A stretch of 16,368 nucleotides of DNA from Betaproteobacteria bacterium HGW-Betaproteobacteria-2 (GCA_002842255.1 PHCM01000004.1:1-16368); one strand, 5' to 3'; counted from the stretch's first letter, positions 6,605 through 14,002 are shown. Notes: generated by a model from the letters alone, not told the origin. Made by a program: numbers and translations.

Positions 6605-7786
6605 TTACTCGCTCAGGAATTCCTTGATCAGCTGAGCCAGTAGTTGAACAAGCTGACTTGCCTCATTCTGGTTCATGACCAGAGGCGGTAGCAGCCTGAC
6701 GACATTCTCGGCCGTGACATTGATAAGCAGTTTCTGCGCCAGCGCTCGCTTGACCAGATCGCCGCAGGGGCTATCCAGCTGGATACCGATCATCATGCCC
6801 GCGTTGCGTATGATTTGCACGCCCGGCTGATCGGCCAAAGCGGTTCTTAACTGCTCGCAGATCCAGTTACCGATGGTTTCGGCATTTTCACGCAGCTGCT
6901 CCTGTTCAATCGCATCCAGCGTCGTCAGGCCGGCAGTGCATGCCAGCGGATTGCCGCCGAAAGTGGAACCATGCTTGCCGTAAGTGAAGACTTCCGCAGC
7001 CGTCCCTTTGGCCAGACAGGCACCGATCGGCACACCGGAGCCCAGCCCCTTGGCCAGCGTCATGACATCCGGCATGACATCGGTGTGCTGGAAAGCGAAC
7101 CAGGTACCGGTACGCCCGATACCACTCTGTACTTCGTCCAGTATCAAGAGCCAGCCATGTGCATCACATATCTCACGCAAGCCCGCCAGATAGGCTTTGA
7201 CATCGTGCGGCACATTGATACCGCCCTCGCCCTGCACCGGCTCAACCAGAATCGCCACCACGTTCTGATTGCGGCTGGCGACTTGCCGGATCGCTTCCAG
7301 ATCATCGAACGGTACACGAATGAAACCGCTCACCAGCGGCTCGAAACCGGCTTGCGCCTTACGATTGCCGGTAGCGGAAAGCGTAGCCATGGTCCGGCCA
7401 TGGAAAGCCTTTTCCATGACGATGATTTCCGGATTCTCGATTCCCCGGTTGTGTCCGTGCAGTCGTGCCAGCTTGATAGCGGCCTCATTGGCCTCACACC
7501 CGGAATTGCAGAAAAACACACGATCCATGCCGGAAATTTCGGCAAGCTTGTCTGCCAGCTGTTGCTGTTCGCGGATATGGTAAATATTGGAAACATGGAT
7601 CAGCTTGGCGGACTGATCGGAAATGGCCTTGACCAGTTTCGGATGCGCATGGCCCAAACCGTTTACGGCAACACCCGCCAAGGCATCGAGATATTGATTG
7701 CCTTGTTCATCCCACAGCCAGACGCCCTCGCCTTTGACAAAAGTCACAGGCTGCCTGCCGTAGGTGTTCATCAAATGATCTGACAT
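6605..7786 (-). CDS. argD: Acetylornithine/succinyldiaminopimelate aminotransferase
   Basis: A 393-residue class III PLP aminotransferase that converts N-acetylglutamate semialdehyde to N-acetylornithine; many ArgD enzymes also perform the succinyldiaminopimelate step of lysine synthesis. NSGCEANEAAIKLAR (94-108), LDEVQSGIGRTG with D217, and TLAKGLGSG with the Schiff-base K246 are all present. The frame stays open 21 codons upstream to a GTG at 7849, but that extension runs through a terminator hairpin. The start MSDHLMNTYGRQPV matches the family, so I placed it at 7786; the later ATG five codons in is an alternative. The Shine-Dalgarno is weak. It heads the arginine cluster, and no obvious dapC accompanies dapD in the window. 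Confidence 0.95.
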   Translation of the reverse strand: MSDHLMNTYGRQPVTFVKGEGVWLWDEQGNQYLDALAGVAVNGLGHAHPKLVKAISDQSAKLIHVSNIYHIREQQQLADKLAEISGMDRVFFCNSGCEANEAAIKLARLHGHNRGIENPEIIVMEKAFHGRTMATLSATGNRKAQAGFEPLVSGFIRVPFDDLEAIRQVASRNQNVVAILVEPVQGEGGINVPHDVKAYLAGLREICDAHGWLLILDEVQSGIGRTGTWFAFQHTDVMPDVMTLAKGLGSGVPIGACLAKGTAAEVFTYGKHGSTFGGNPLACTAGLTTLDAIEQEQLRENAETIGNWICEQLRTALADQPGVQIIRNAGMMIGIQLDSPCGDLVKRALAQKLLINVTAENVVRLLPPLVMNQNEASQLVQLLAQLIKEFLSE

Positions 7787-7804
7787 ATTATTGTTTCGTA
7801 CTCT

Positions 7805-7845
7805 ATAAATAAAAATGCAAACGGCGGCCCCAGCCGCCGTTTGCA
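7805..7845 (-). terminator. Strong intrinsic terminator after the PuuD-like gene
   Basis: A perfect 13-bp stem, TGCAAACGGCGGC (7816-7828) and GCCGCCGTTTGCA (7833-7845) with a 4-nt loop, is followed on the minus strand by TTTTTATTTAT. It sits 16 bp after the stop of the PuuD-like gene and only about 20-60 bp before the argD start. It therefore separates the two units, and also shows that the upstream in-frame extension of argD is not coding. Confidence 0.93.
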
Positions 7846-7860
7846 GCACAGGTAAAAGCG

Positions 7861-8355
7861 TTACAGGCCGATTGCAGCCTTGTGGGTCAATCCATTGGCC
7901 ATAAAGAACAACATGGGAATGGACAACATGGTGTTGGTTCGCGATGCCAGGAACGCCACCCGGCGAGCCTTGGCCTTGACTTCATCGCTAGCTGCCACCA
8001 ACCCCAGGATCTTCTTCTGATTCGGCCAGATCAACACCCAGACATTAAACAACATGATGGTGCCGAGCCAGGCACCTATGCCGATTCCGGCGTAGGCCGG
8101 TTCCAGCATGAAGGCGTGGGTGAAGTTGCCACCCAGCATGGCCGCACCGGCAAGCCAGGTCACCAGCGCTGCCCAGCGGAACCACAGCAACGCCCTCGGC
8201 GCCACGTGCTTGGATATCCCTGCAGCCGTACCATCGGCGGTTGCATCCTTCATCGCCGGCACCTGCACGAAATTGAAGTAATACAGCAAGCCTACCCAAG
8301 TGATGCCTGCCATGAAATGCACCCAGCGAAAAATCCCGTCAAGCATGAAATCCAT
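7861..8355 (-). CDS. PuuD-type (Urate_ox_N) integral membrane protein, short form
   Basis: A 164-residue inner-membrane protein with about four hydrophobic spans (roughly 8-30, 54-75, 86-110, 138-155). Conserved-looking features are WVHFMAGITWVGLLYYFNFV (H13, N27), H50, H80, WPNQKK and SRTNTMLSIPMLFFM, which I recognise as the Urate_ox_N family. The full-length member, PuuD, is a membrane urate hydroxylase with a C-terminal cytochrome c; here there is no CxxCH and the protein stops after the membrane part, so urate oxidation should not be assumed. Conserved histidines suggest haem or metal binding (inference). Its ATG lies one base after the stop of the 34-residue peptide gene, implying co-translation, and a terminator follows. 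Confidence 0.75.
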   Translation of the reverse strand: MDFMLDGIFRWVHFMAGITWVGLLYYFNFVQVPAMKDATADGTAAGISKHVAPRALLWFRWAALVTWLAGAAMLGGNFTHAFMLEPAYAGIGIGAWLGTIMLFNVWVLIWPNQKKILGLVAASDEVKAKARRVAFLASRTNTMLSIPMLFFMANGLTHKAAIGL

Positions 8356-8356
8356 G

Positions 8357-8461
8357 TTACGCCCCCGCCAGAATAAAGTTCTTTAAAAACAGATACAGAA
8401 CCAGTGTTAACACCAGCCCTGAAACTATCGTCCCTAAAATCGAATCCAGCGGGTTTTTCAT
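8357..8461 (-). CDS. Small single-span membrane protein, 34 residues
   Basis: The minus strand encodes MKNPLDSILGTIVSGLVLTL followed by VLYLFLKNFILAGA, then TAA. It has one hydrophobic span (about residues 8-26) with lysines at both ends. GAGGAG lies 9 nt upstream of the ATG (plus positions 8471-8476), one of the best ribosome binding sites in this window. Its stop is separated by one base from the ATG of the PuuD-like protein, so the two are probably translated together and may form a complex. Small single-span subunits are common partners of membrane haem proteins, which makes this a plausible accessory subunit, but I do not recognise the family. It is too short for most gene callers. Confidence 0.65.
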   Translation of the reverse strand: MKNPLDSILGTIVSGLVLTLVLYLFLKNFILAGA

Positions 8462-8531
8462 GGATTTACACTCCTCTGTTGAATTTCGTATTTGCTTTGA
8501 ATTGTTTTATATCAACATCGTTGAGGTTAGC

Positions 8532-8584
8532 TTAAAAATACCGATTAATCAAGGATTACGCCCTGTTTCATCGGGTATTTTTAA
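8532..8584. repeat. Long inverted repeat in the divergent promoter region
   Basis: TTAAAAATACCGAT (8532-8545) and ATCGGGTATTTTTAA (8570-8584) pair over 14 bp with one bulged G around a 24-nt loop. It lies between the small-peptide gene (minus) and the Rieske gene (plus). It may be an operator, a leader-RNA hairpin, or a terminator-like structure with the T tract inside the stem. The rest of 8462-8709 (248 bp) is AT-rich, with no further gene I can support. Confidence 0.5.
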
Positions 8585-8709
8585 TCACCTTCGACCATCC
8601 TGTTTCAAGCAAAAGTGGTTTATTAAAAACAGACTTTGGGGCAAAATTCGTTGTTCGGCAAAAACCGCCATCAAATCAACTGTTTCGACATCGCATTTTT
8701 CATGAATTT

Positions 8710-9840
8710 ATGGCTTCACTCGCATCACTTAAACCCGTAGTTACGTCACCATCACGGGTAGATTCTCAGCTTCCGGTTTCCTGGTACACCGACCCCGCCA
8801 TTCATGCACTGGAGCAGGAGTATCTGTTTCCCCTCTCGCCACAATACATCGGTCATGCATTAATGGCGCAGAATCCTGGAGATTTTTGCACAATCGAATG
8901 GCTGCATGAGGCAAAGGCTCTGGTCAATGATGCGGGCAACATCAATCTCATCAGCAACATCTGTCGTCATCGCCAGGCCATCATGCTGAACGGCCGCGGC
9001 AATACGCGCAATATCGCCTGCCCCTTGCATCGCTGGACTTACAACTTGCAGGGTGAACTGATGGGTGCACCGCATTTCGAGCAGAACCCATGCATGCATC
9101 TCAACAGGACTGCGCTGCAGAACTGGCAGGGGCTGCTGTTCGACAGCAAACGCGATGTCATGAAGGACCTCGGCAAACTGGGACCGATCAAGGATCTCGA
9201 CTTTACCGGCTATCTGCTGGATCGCGTCATGATCGAGGAATACAACTTCAACTGGAAGACCTTCATCGAAGTATATCTGGAGGATTACCATGTCGGCCCT
9301 TTCCACCCGGGGCTCGACCGCTTCGTCGATTGCGAGGACCTGAAATGGGAATTCGGCGAGTGGTATAGCGTACAGACCGTCGGCATCAAGGATGCCCTGA
9401 AAAAACCGGGCTCCCCCATCTACAAACAATGGCAGGAGCAGGTGTTGCGCTATGGGCAAAACCAGTTGCCTGCTCATGGGGCTATCTGGCTGGTGTATTA
9501 CCCGTTCCTGATGATTGAATGGTATCCAAACGTACTCGTGGTGTCGCACATCATCCCGCGCGGTGTCGACGCCTGCACCAATGTCGTCGAGTTCTATTAT
9601 CCTGAGGATATCGCCCTGTTCGAGGCCGAATTCATCAAGGCTCATCAGGCGGCCTACAACGAAACGGCAATAGAGGACAAGGATATCTGCGAACGCATGC
9701 ATCAGGGGCGTCAGGCGCTATACCGGCAGGGACTGGATGAGCGCGGCCCCTACCAGCACCCGATGGAGACCGGCATGCAGCATTTCCATCAATGGCTCCG
9801 GCAACAACTCGCACCCCACCTGCAGACTGACGCACGTTGA
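8710..9840 (+). CDS. Rieske non-heme iron oxygenase, alpha subunit
   Basis: A 376-residue cytosolic oxygenase component. The Rieske [2Fe-2S] domain (about 45-150) has C85-x-H87 and C104-x2-H107. The catalytic domain begins at NWKTFIEVYLEDYHVGPFHP, giving iron ligands H194 and H199, with D323 in IEDKDICERMHQG as the probable third ligand. The residue three before H194, which links Rieske centre and iron, is E191. Glutamate there is typical of the choline/glycine-betaine/carnitine-type monooxygenases, whereas ring dioxygenases have aspartate. This hints at an aliphatic or quaternary-ammonium-like substrate, but is inference. No reductase or ferredoxin gene is near. The start has no clear Shine-Dalgarno. 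The stop overlaps the start of the DMT transporter gene (TTGA). Confidence 0.9.
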   Translation: MASLASLKPVVTSPSRVDSQLPVSWYTDPAIHALEQEYLFPLSPQYIGHALMAQNPGDFCTIEWLHEAKALVNDAGNINLISNICRHRQAIMLNGRGNTRNIACPLHRWTYNLQGELMGAPHFEQNPCMHLNRTALQNWQGLLFDSKRDVMKDLGKLGPIKDLDFTGYLLDRVMIEEYNFNWKTFIEVYLEDYHVGPFHPGLDRFVDCEDLKWEFGEWYSVQTVGIKDALKKPGSPIYKQWQEQVLRYGQNQLPAHGAIWLVYYPFLMIEWYPNVLVVSHIIPRGVDACTNVVEFYYPEDIALFEAEFIKAHQAAYNETAIEDKDICERMHQGRQALYRQGLDERGPYQHPMETGMQHFHQWLRQQLAPHLQTDAR

Positions 9841-10703
9841 AACTGCCTAGATTGACGATCAACAAACCGGGCAGCCTGTGGATGTTGGTGGCTGCTCTTT
9901 TCTTTGCCATCATGGGCACGCTGGTCAAGGTCGGCGGCGAAAAATTCAGCAGCCCGGAACTGGTGTTCTATCGCTCATTTTTCGGGCTTGTATTTATTTT
10001 CGTGCTGGCCAGAAAACATCAGCTGCAACTGAAAACACCCGTACTGGGCAAGCAGTTGGCCCGATCAATCCTGGGCTTCGTCTCGCTGGTCATGTTCTTT
10101 TACGCCATCAGTCAGCTACCACTGGCGACGGCCATCACGCTCAACTACACCTCACCCTTGTTCATGGCAACCTTCGCGCCTTTCATGCTGCGTGAACGCC
10201 CCCGCCCAATCCTGATCGTTGCCATCATTCTGGGTTTTCTCGGCGTCGCGCTGCTGTTGAAGCCCAGCCTGCACGCTGACGAGTTGATTGCCGGCACCAT
10301 CGGCCTCCTGTCAGGGCTGACGGCTGGCATCGTCTACGTCCATGTCACCCAGCTTGCGCGTGCCGGCGAGCCGGACTGGCGCACGGTTTTCTATTTCACA
10401 CTGGTTTGCACGATCGGCGCCGGCCTGTGGATGTTGCTGCACCACTTCAATCCGCTTTCCTGGCACGACATTCCGCTGCTGCTCGGGCTGGGCGCTTCCG
10501 CCACCATCGCGCAATTCGCCATGACGCGTGCCTACCGCACCGGCAATCATCTGGTTGTCGGCAGCCTGGCCTATACCACCGTGCTGATCGCCAGCATCAT
10601 CGGCATCGTCCTCTGGAACGAGACCCTGTCTGCGGATCGCTGGATCGCAGTGGCGCTGATCATCCTCGGCGGCCTGATCAGCATCCGTTCCAGCCCCAGA
10701 TAA
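9837..10703 (+). CDS. EamA-family (drug/metabolite) transporter
   Basis: A 288-residue inner-membrane protein with about ten hydrophobic spans in two EamA repeats: one begins LWMLVAALFFAIMGTLVKVG, the second follows about residue 155 and includes LGASATIAQFAMTRAYRTGN and ends in WIAVALIILGGLISI. DMT proteins usually export or exchange small metabolites such as amino acids, purines or osmolytes; specificity cannot be read here. I placed the start at TTG 9837, whose bases overlap the Rieske TGA (TTGA), which suggests translational coupling. The first ATG (9880) would cut into the first membrane span. Pairing with the Rieske gene suggests transport of its substrate or product. Confidence 0.9.
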   Translation: MKLPRLTINKPGSLWMLVAALFFAIMGTLVKVGGEKFSSPELVFYRSFFGLVFIFVLARKHQLQLKTPVLGKQLARSILGFVSLVMFFYAISQLPLATAITLNYTSPLFMATFAPFMLRERPRPILIVAIILGFLGVALLLKPSLHADELIAGTIGLLSGLTAGIVYVHVTQLARAGEPDWRTVFYFTLVCTIGAGLWMLLHHFNPLSWHDIPLLLGLGASATIAQFAMTRAYRTGNHLVVGSLAYTTVLIASIIGIVLWNETLSADRWIAVALIILGGLISIRSSPR

Positions 10704-10744
10704 AACAGACTAATTCCATTATAAACAGCCGCTTATGCTGGACA

Positions 10745-10772
10745 TTTACACGCCAGTAGCTTAGGCTAATCT
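10745..10772 (+). promoter_or_regulatory. Weak promoter candidate for the lipoprotein gene
   Basis: TTTACA (10745-10750) and TAATCT (10767-10772) are 16 bp apart, about 30 bp before the ATG at 10803. The -35 is good and the -10 is poor. No terminator hairpin lies between the DMT gene stop and here, so read-through from the Rieske-DMT unit is also possible. Confidence 0.25.
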
Positions 10773-10802
10773 TCCGCTCCCAATAACGAGCCTCATATCG
10801 GC

Positions 10803-11447
10803 ATGGCAACTGTCAGAAAACCCTGCATGCAAGTTGTAATCGCTACCAGCATCAGCATGATGCTGAGCGGCTGCATGGGCGCACCTCTGGCTCAACAACT
10901 ACTGACCTCTGCCCTCATGCATGGTACAGACAGCATCATTGAAAATGCTTACGAAGCGCAAACACGCGAGCTGATCAACAACAGAACACTGCAGGACGCC
11001 GCACCCGACCCATACTGGTCGAGTTTCGTCACGGCCGGCTTTGAGAAAATCACGCCCATAGCAGAACCGCTGCCGGCAGAACCCATACCCACGGAGCCCC
11101 TGCCTGCAGAGCTCTTGATGTCAGCTCATGAAGCAAGCGATATCCCGACCGCCAAACCCGAAGTGCAGATTGCACCGCTGGTCCGTGTGGAAGTCTGGAA
11201 CATGCTGATTGGGGAAGAGAAATTTTCCGTGCTGGAACAGGCTTATACGCGCGGCAATGCCGAACTGCCTCCCAGGCAGGATTGGGAACGCCTGTATGTC
11301 GCCACGGGCGCCGTGGCAGGTACCGACGGACAACCTATTATTTTTCTGGTACCGCCGCACCTCGGAAAGTTGCAGAGCGGCCAGGAAACCATCGTGGAGT
11401 TAAGTCATGCGGGCGACCTGAATATCGCCCGCTATGCCGCCCGCTAG
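10803..11447 (+). CDS. Unrecognised lipoprotein with a proline-rich repeat linker
   Basis: A 214-residue protein with an N-terminal signal and lipobox LSGC (C24), so a likely lipoprotein; M25 at +2 does not suggest inner-membrane retention. After a helical stretch (about 28-85) comes a five-residue tandem EPLPA-EPIPT-EPLPA (88-102). The C-terminal part (about 125-214) resembles a small folded domain, with VEVWNMLIGEEKFSVLEQAY, DWERLYVATGAVAG and a hydrophobic strand PIIFLVPPHLG. I do not recognise the family and give no function. It lies 99 bp after the DMT gene on the same strand and ends 10 bp before the convergent regulator stop. The start has only a poor ribosome binding site; the ATG eight codons later is an alternative but gives a short signal. 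Confidence 0.75.
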   Translation: MATVRKPCMQVVIATSISMMLSGCMGAPLAQQLLTSALMHGTDSIIENAYEAQTRELINNRTLQDAAPDPYWSSFVTAGFEKITPIAEPLPAEPIPTEPLPAELLMSAHEASDIPTAKPEVQIAPLVRVEVWNMLIGEEKFSVLEQAYTRGNAELPPRQDWERLYVATGAVAGTDGQPIIFLVPPHLGKLQSGQETIVELSHAGDLNIARYAAR

Positions 11448-11457
11448 AACAGCTGAA

Positions 11458-12096
11458 TCAAGGGTCGATCAAACCGGAGCGCATGGCAATCAAGGCAATC
11501 TCAGCCGAGTTGTTTGCGTTCAACTTTTGCTTGATATTGTAGAGATGCGTACCGACCGTTCTGGGCGACAGACAAAGCGTTTCGGCAATATCGTTGGTGG
11601 TTTTGCCCTTGGCCAATGCCATGAATACCTCGAACTCCCGGTCTGACAGCACGTCCACCGGATTCTGCTCGCCGGACAGCTGCTGAATGGCCATCTGCTG
11701 CGCCACGCTGGCTTCCAGATAACGCTTGCCACCGGCAACCGTCCTGATCGCCTTGATCAACTCCTCTGCTGCACTCCGCTTGGTCAGATATCCCATGGCA
11801 CCGGCATTCAAAACGCGCTTTGGGTGCACCGAATCCTCGTGTGCGCTAAGTACCAGTATGCGGGCATGGCTTTCCTTCGCCACTATGCGCTCAATAGCCT
11901 CCAGACCGCCGATGCCCGGCATGGTGATATCCATGACGACCACGTCAGGGTGATGTTCCATATACAACTTGACGCCCTGTTCCCCGCTTTCCGCCTCGGC
12001 CACAACCTTGATATCAGGAGCCGACTCCAGCAGCATCTTGAATCCCATACGGACGACAGCATGGTCATCGACCAGTAACACATTGATTTGGCTCAT
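11458..12096 (-). CDS. NarL/LuxR-family response regulator
   Basis: A 212-residue regulator. The receiver domain has D10/D11 and phosphoacceptor D56 (VVVMDITMPG), with LSAHED and GYLTKRSA supplying the serine and lysine switch residues. The C-terminal LuxR helix-turn-helix is in LSDREFEVFMALAKGKTTND...LSPRTVGTHLYNIKQKL. It should act as a transcription factor phosphorylated by the kinase encoded upstream, with which it overlaps by 4 bp (ATGA), so the pair is translationally coupled. It resembles the UvrY/UhpA type, but its target cannot be inferred. It converges with the lipoprotein gene, and no terminator hairpin fits in the 10-bp gap. Confidence 0.93.
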   Translation of the reverse strand: MSQINVLLVDDHAVVRMGFKMLLESAPDIKVVAEAESGEQGVKLYMEHHPDVVVMDITMPGIGGLEAIERIVAKESHARILVLSAHEDSVHPKRVLNAGAMGYLTKRSAAEELIKAIRTVAGGKRYLEASVAQQMAIQQLSGEQNPVDVLSDREFEVFMALAKGKTTNDIAETLCLSPRTVGTHLYNIKQKLNANNSAEIALIAMRSGLIDP

Positions 12097-13811
12097 GCCT
12101 GCTGACCTTTCGGAATATTGATACGTATTGTCGTGCCTTTTTCCAGCTCCGAATCTATATGGAATGTACCCTGCAAGGCCTGTGCACGCTCACGCATCCC
12201 GAGCAGGCCGAAATGCTGGCTGTGATCGACCTTGCAGAAATCCATGCCATGGCCATTATCCTTGATCGTCAATTGTAATTCTCCTGATTTATTCACTTCC
12301 AGCTTGATTTCGATTGCGCTGGCATTCGAATGTTTCAAGGCGTTGTTGACGGCTTCCTGCACCACTCGGTAGATGTTGATATTCACCACCTCGCCCAGAC
12401 CGTTGACATCCCCCTTGGCCACCAGCTTGATCTTGAGTTCCGGGTGGTGTTGCCGGTAACTGGAGACGAGATCACGCAAGGTTTCGGAAAGTCCCAGATT
12501 ATCCAGCGATCCCGGCCGTAACTGGCGGATGATGTTATGCATGCCATCGTAAATATGATTCGCAGCTGCGACAATAGTTTGCGCATTGGAAGCGATATCC
12601 GGCATTTTTTCCTGTGTCTTGTTGGCAATGCCCACAGCAAAGGTTTTGATGGCGGTAACATACTGACCCAGTTCGTCATGCAGCTCACGCGCCAGACTGC
12701 GGCGTTCATCTTCAATATGGCGCTGTATCAGATGCGTCAGCTGTCTATTCTCCTCCAGTTGCCGTTCTGCCTCTTCGGCCTGTTTGCGTTCGGTAATGTC
12801 GCGCATGCTGCAGATATCGCCGATCACCTTGCCGCTGACCGGATCGATCAGAGGTGCCGCCGAGATGGAAACATCGATAATCCTGCCGTCGCGTGCCTGC
12901 CGTCTGGAGTCATGGTTTTCAACCTTGCGCCCGGCATTGATTTCCCTCAGATCGGACTCCAGTTCGGCTTTCTCGCTGACCGGCGTCAGCAGGGAAACAG
13001 ATTTGCCGATAATATCCTCCGGCGCATAGCCGAACATGCGCTGTGCCGCGGGATTCCAGAACGAGATATTGCCTTCCAGATCATGAATCATGATGGCATC
13101 GGCAGTCTGCTTGACAATCAACGCCAGCCGCCGGCTCTCCTCGGTGCTGGCCTGCAGGGACTCGCCCATGCGGTTGAAGTTCTGCGCGATCCGGGCAAAT
13201 TCCGGCAATTCAAATTCCGGCAAACGCGTACCCAAGTCACCCTGTTCCATTTGATTCATCGCCTGTAGCATGGGCTGTACAGGCTTGAGCCAGCGGCCCA
13301 GCATCCAGTAGACCATGACATTGAGCAAAACAAAGAACACCATGCCAACCCAGAACAGATCCAGCATATTGACCCAGGCTTCGCGTATGGAGCCGATGGG
13401 GGCAGGATCGACCACCAGCGTGCCGAAATTGATCTCCCGCATGACCGATGGCTCGTTCGGAGCCAGAATCTCGATGAACCACTGCGGCGGGTCGACATTG
13501 GCCCGGTAGGTGGACGCCGGTGATCGGTAAAGCAGATTGCCCTGCAGATCATAAAGCGATATCCGCGTACCCCGCACATGTTTCAGATGCTCCAGAAAAC
13601 GCTGCATGACCACATGCGTATAACCCCAAGCCGGGTTCTGCTCTGAACTGATGATGACGGTATCAAGCAACTGCACCGTCACCCGGGCGGATGCTTCAAT
13701 CCCCTCCTGCGTCGAGGTACGCAAGCCCTTGATGACAACAAAAGCGACTGCAGCCATGAAGATCAGCATGACCACGGTAATCAGCAGGTTCAGTCGAAAA
13801 CGCAAACTCAT
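12093..13811 (-). CDS. HisKA_3 sensor kinase with LapD/MoxY-like sensor, HAMP and PAS
   Basis: A 572-residue membrane kinase. TM1 (about 8-28) is followed by a periplasmic region (30-148) resembling the LapD_MoxY_N domain (EGIEASARVTVQLLDTVI at its start), then TM2 (about 150-172), HAMP (173-225), PAS (about 228-340, with FWNPAAQRMFGY), a coiled linker and a HisKA_3 dimerisation domain with H378 in RRSLARELHDELGQ. The HATPase domain has N489/N490, DNGHG (518-522) and GLLGMRER (535-542). It should phosphorylate the LuxR-type regulator encoded next. The two sensor modules suggest one periplasmic and one cytoplasmic input. MoxY is known from methanol-oxidation control in Paracoccus, but sharing its sensor fold does not show the same ligand. 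The ATG at 13811 has a weak Shine-Dalgarno. Confidence 0.92.
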   Translation of the reverse strand: MSLRFRLNLLITVVMLIFMAAVAFVVIKGLRTSTQEGIEASARVTVQLLDTVIISSEQNPAWGYTHVVMQRFLEHLKHVRGTRISLYDLQGNLLYRSPASTYRANVDPPQWFIEILAPNEPSVMREINFGTLVVDPAPIGSIREAWVNMLDLFWVGMVFFVLLNVMVYWMLGRWLKPVQPMLQAMNQMEQGDLGTRLPEFELPEFARIAQNFNRMGESLQASTEESRRLALIVKQTADAIMIHDLEGNISFWNPAAQRMFGYAPEDIIGKSVSLLTPVSEKAELESDLREINAGRKVENHDSRRQARDGRIIDVSISAAPLIDPVSGKVIGDICSMRDITERKQAEEAERQLEENRQLTHLIQRHIEDERRSLARELHDELGQYVTAIKTFAVGIANKTQEKMPDIASNAQTIVAAANHIYDGMHNIIRQLRPGSLDNLGLSETLRDLVSSYRQHHPELKIKLVAKGDVNGLGEVVNINIYRVVQEAVNNALKHSNASAIEIKLEVNKSGELQLTIKDNGHGMDFCKVDHSQHFGLLGMRERAQALQGTFHIDSELEKGTTIRINIPKGQQA

Positions 13812-13843
13812 GGAATGGCACTTAATCGGTTCAGATAGGCCAC

Positions 13844-13849
13844 ATTATG
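13844..13849 (-). promoter_or_regulatory. Possible -10 box of the sensor kinase-regulator operon
   Basis: CATAAT on the minus strand lies 32 bp before the kinase ATG, with TTGGAG 16 bp further upstream as a poor -35 candidate. It is a plausible but unproven promoter in the 237-bp gap between this operon and the divergent M48 gene. Confidence 0.35.
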
Positions 13850-13973
13850 ATACAGAACTGAAAAACTCCAATTGTCTGATTTGATTTCGCCATCTTCGCT
13901 TCGGAAAAGCATGAAAAAGACAACCCAGCCCGTTCTGTTGACCGCGAAACCTGTGCAGATGTGCGGTGTCAAA

Positions 13974-14002
13974 TGCATACTGGCAATAGCAGGGTCTATA
14001 AT
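13974..14002 (+). promoter_or_regulatory. Promoter of the M48 peptidase gene
   Basis: A perfect TATAAT (13997-14002) lies 46 bp before the ATG at 14049. The -35 at 17 bp (TGCATA, 13974-13979) is weak. This places transcription start near 14008, which also argues against the longer reading frame that opens at 13872. Confidence 0.5.

Noticed and set aside
7805..7820. ARG box upstream of argD
   Set aside because: It matches 8 of 10 fixed positions, but the site is the A/T tail of a terminator, where such matches arise easily, and this lineage may lack ArgR; kept only as a side remark.
7787..7849. GTG-started 21-residue extension of ArgD
   Set aside because: The extension is the translation of a terminator hairpin and its U tract.
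8460..8705. 81-codon plus-strand frame before the Rieske gene
   Set aside because: It lies in the AT-rich divergent promoter region, has no ribosome binding site, and overlaps the better-supported minus-strand peptide start by a few bases.
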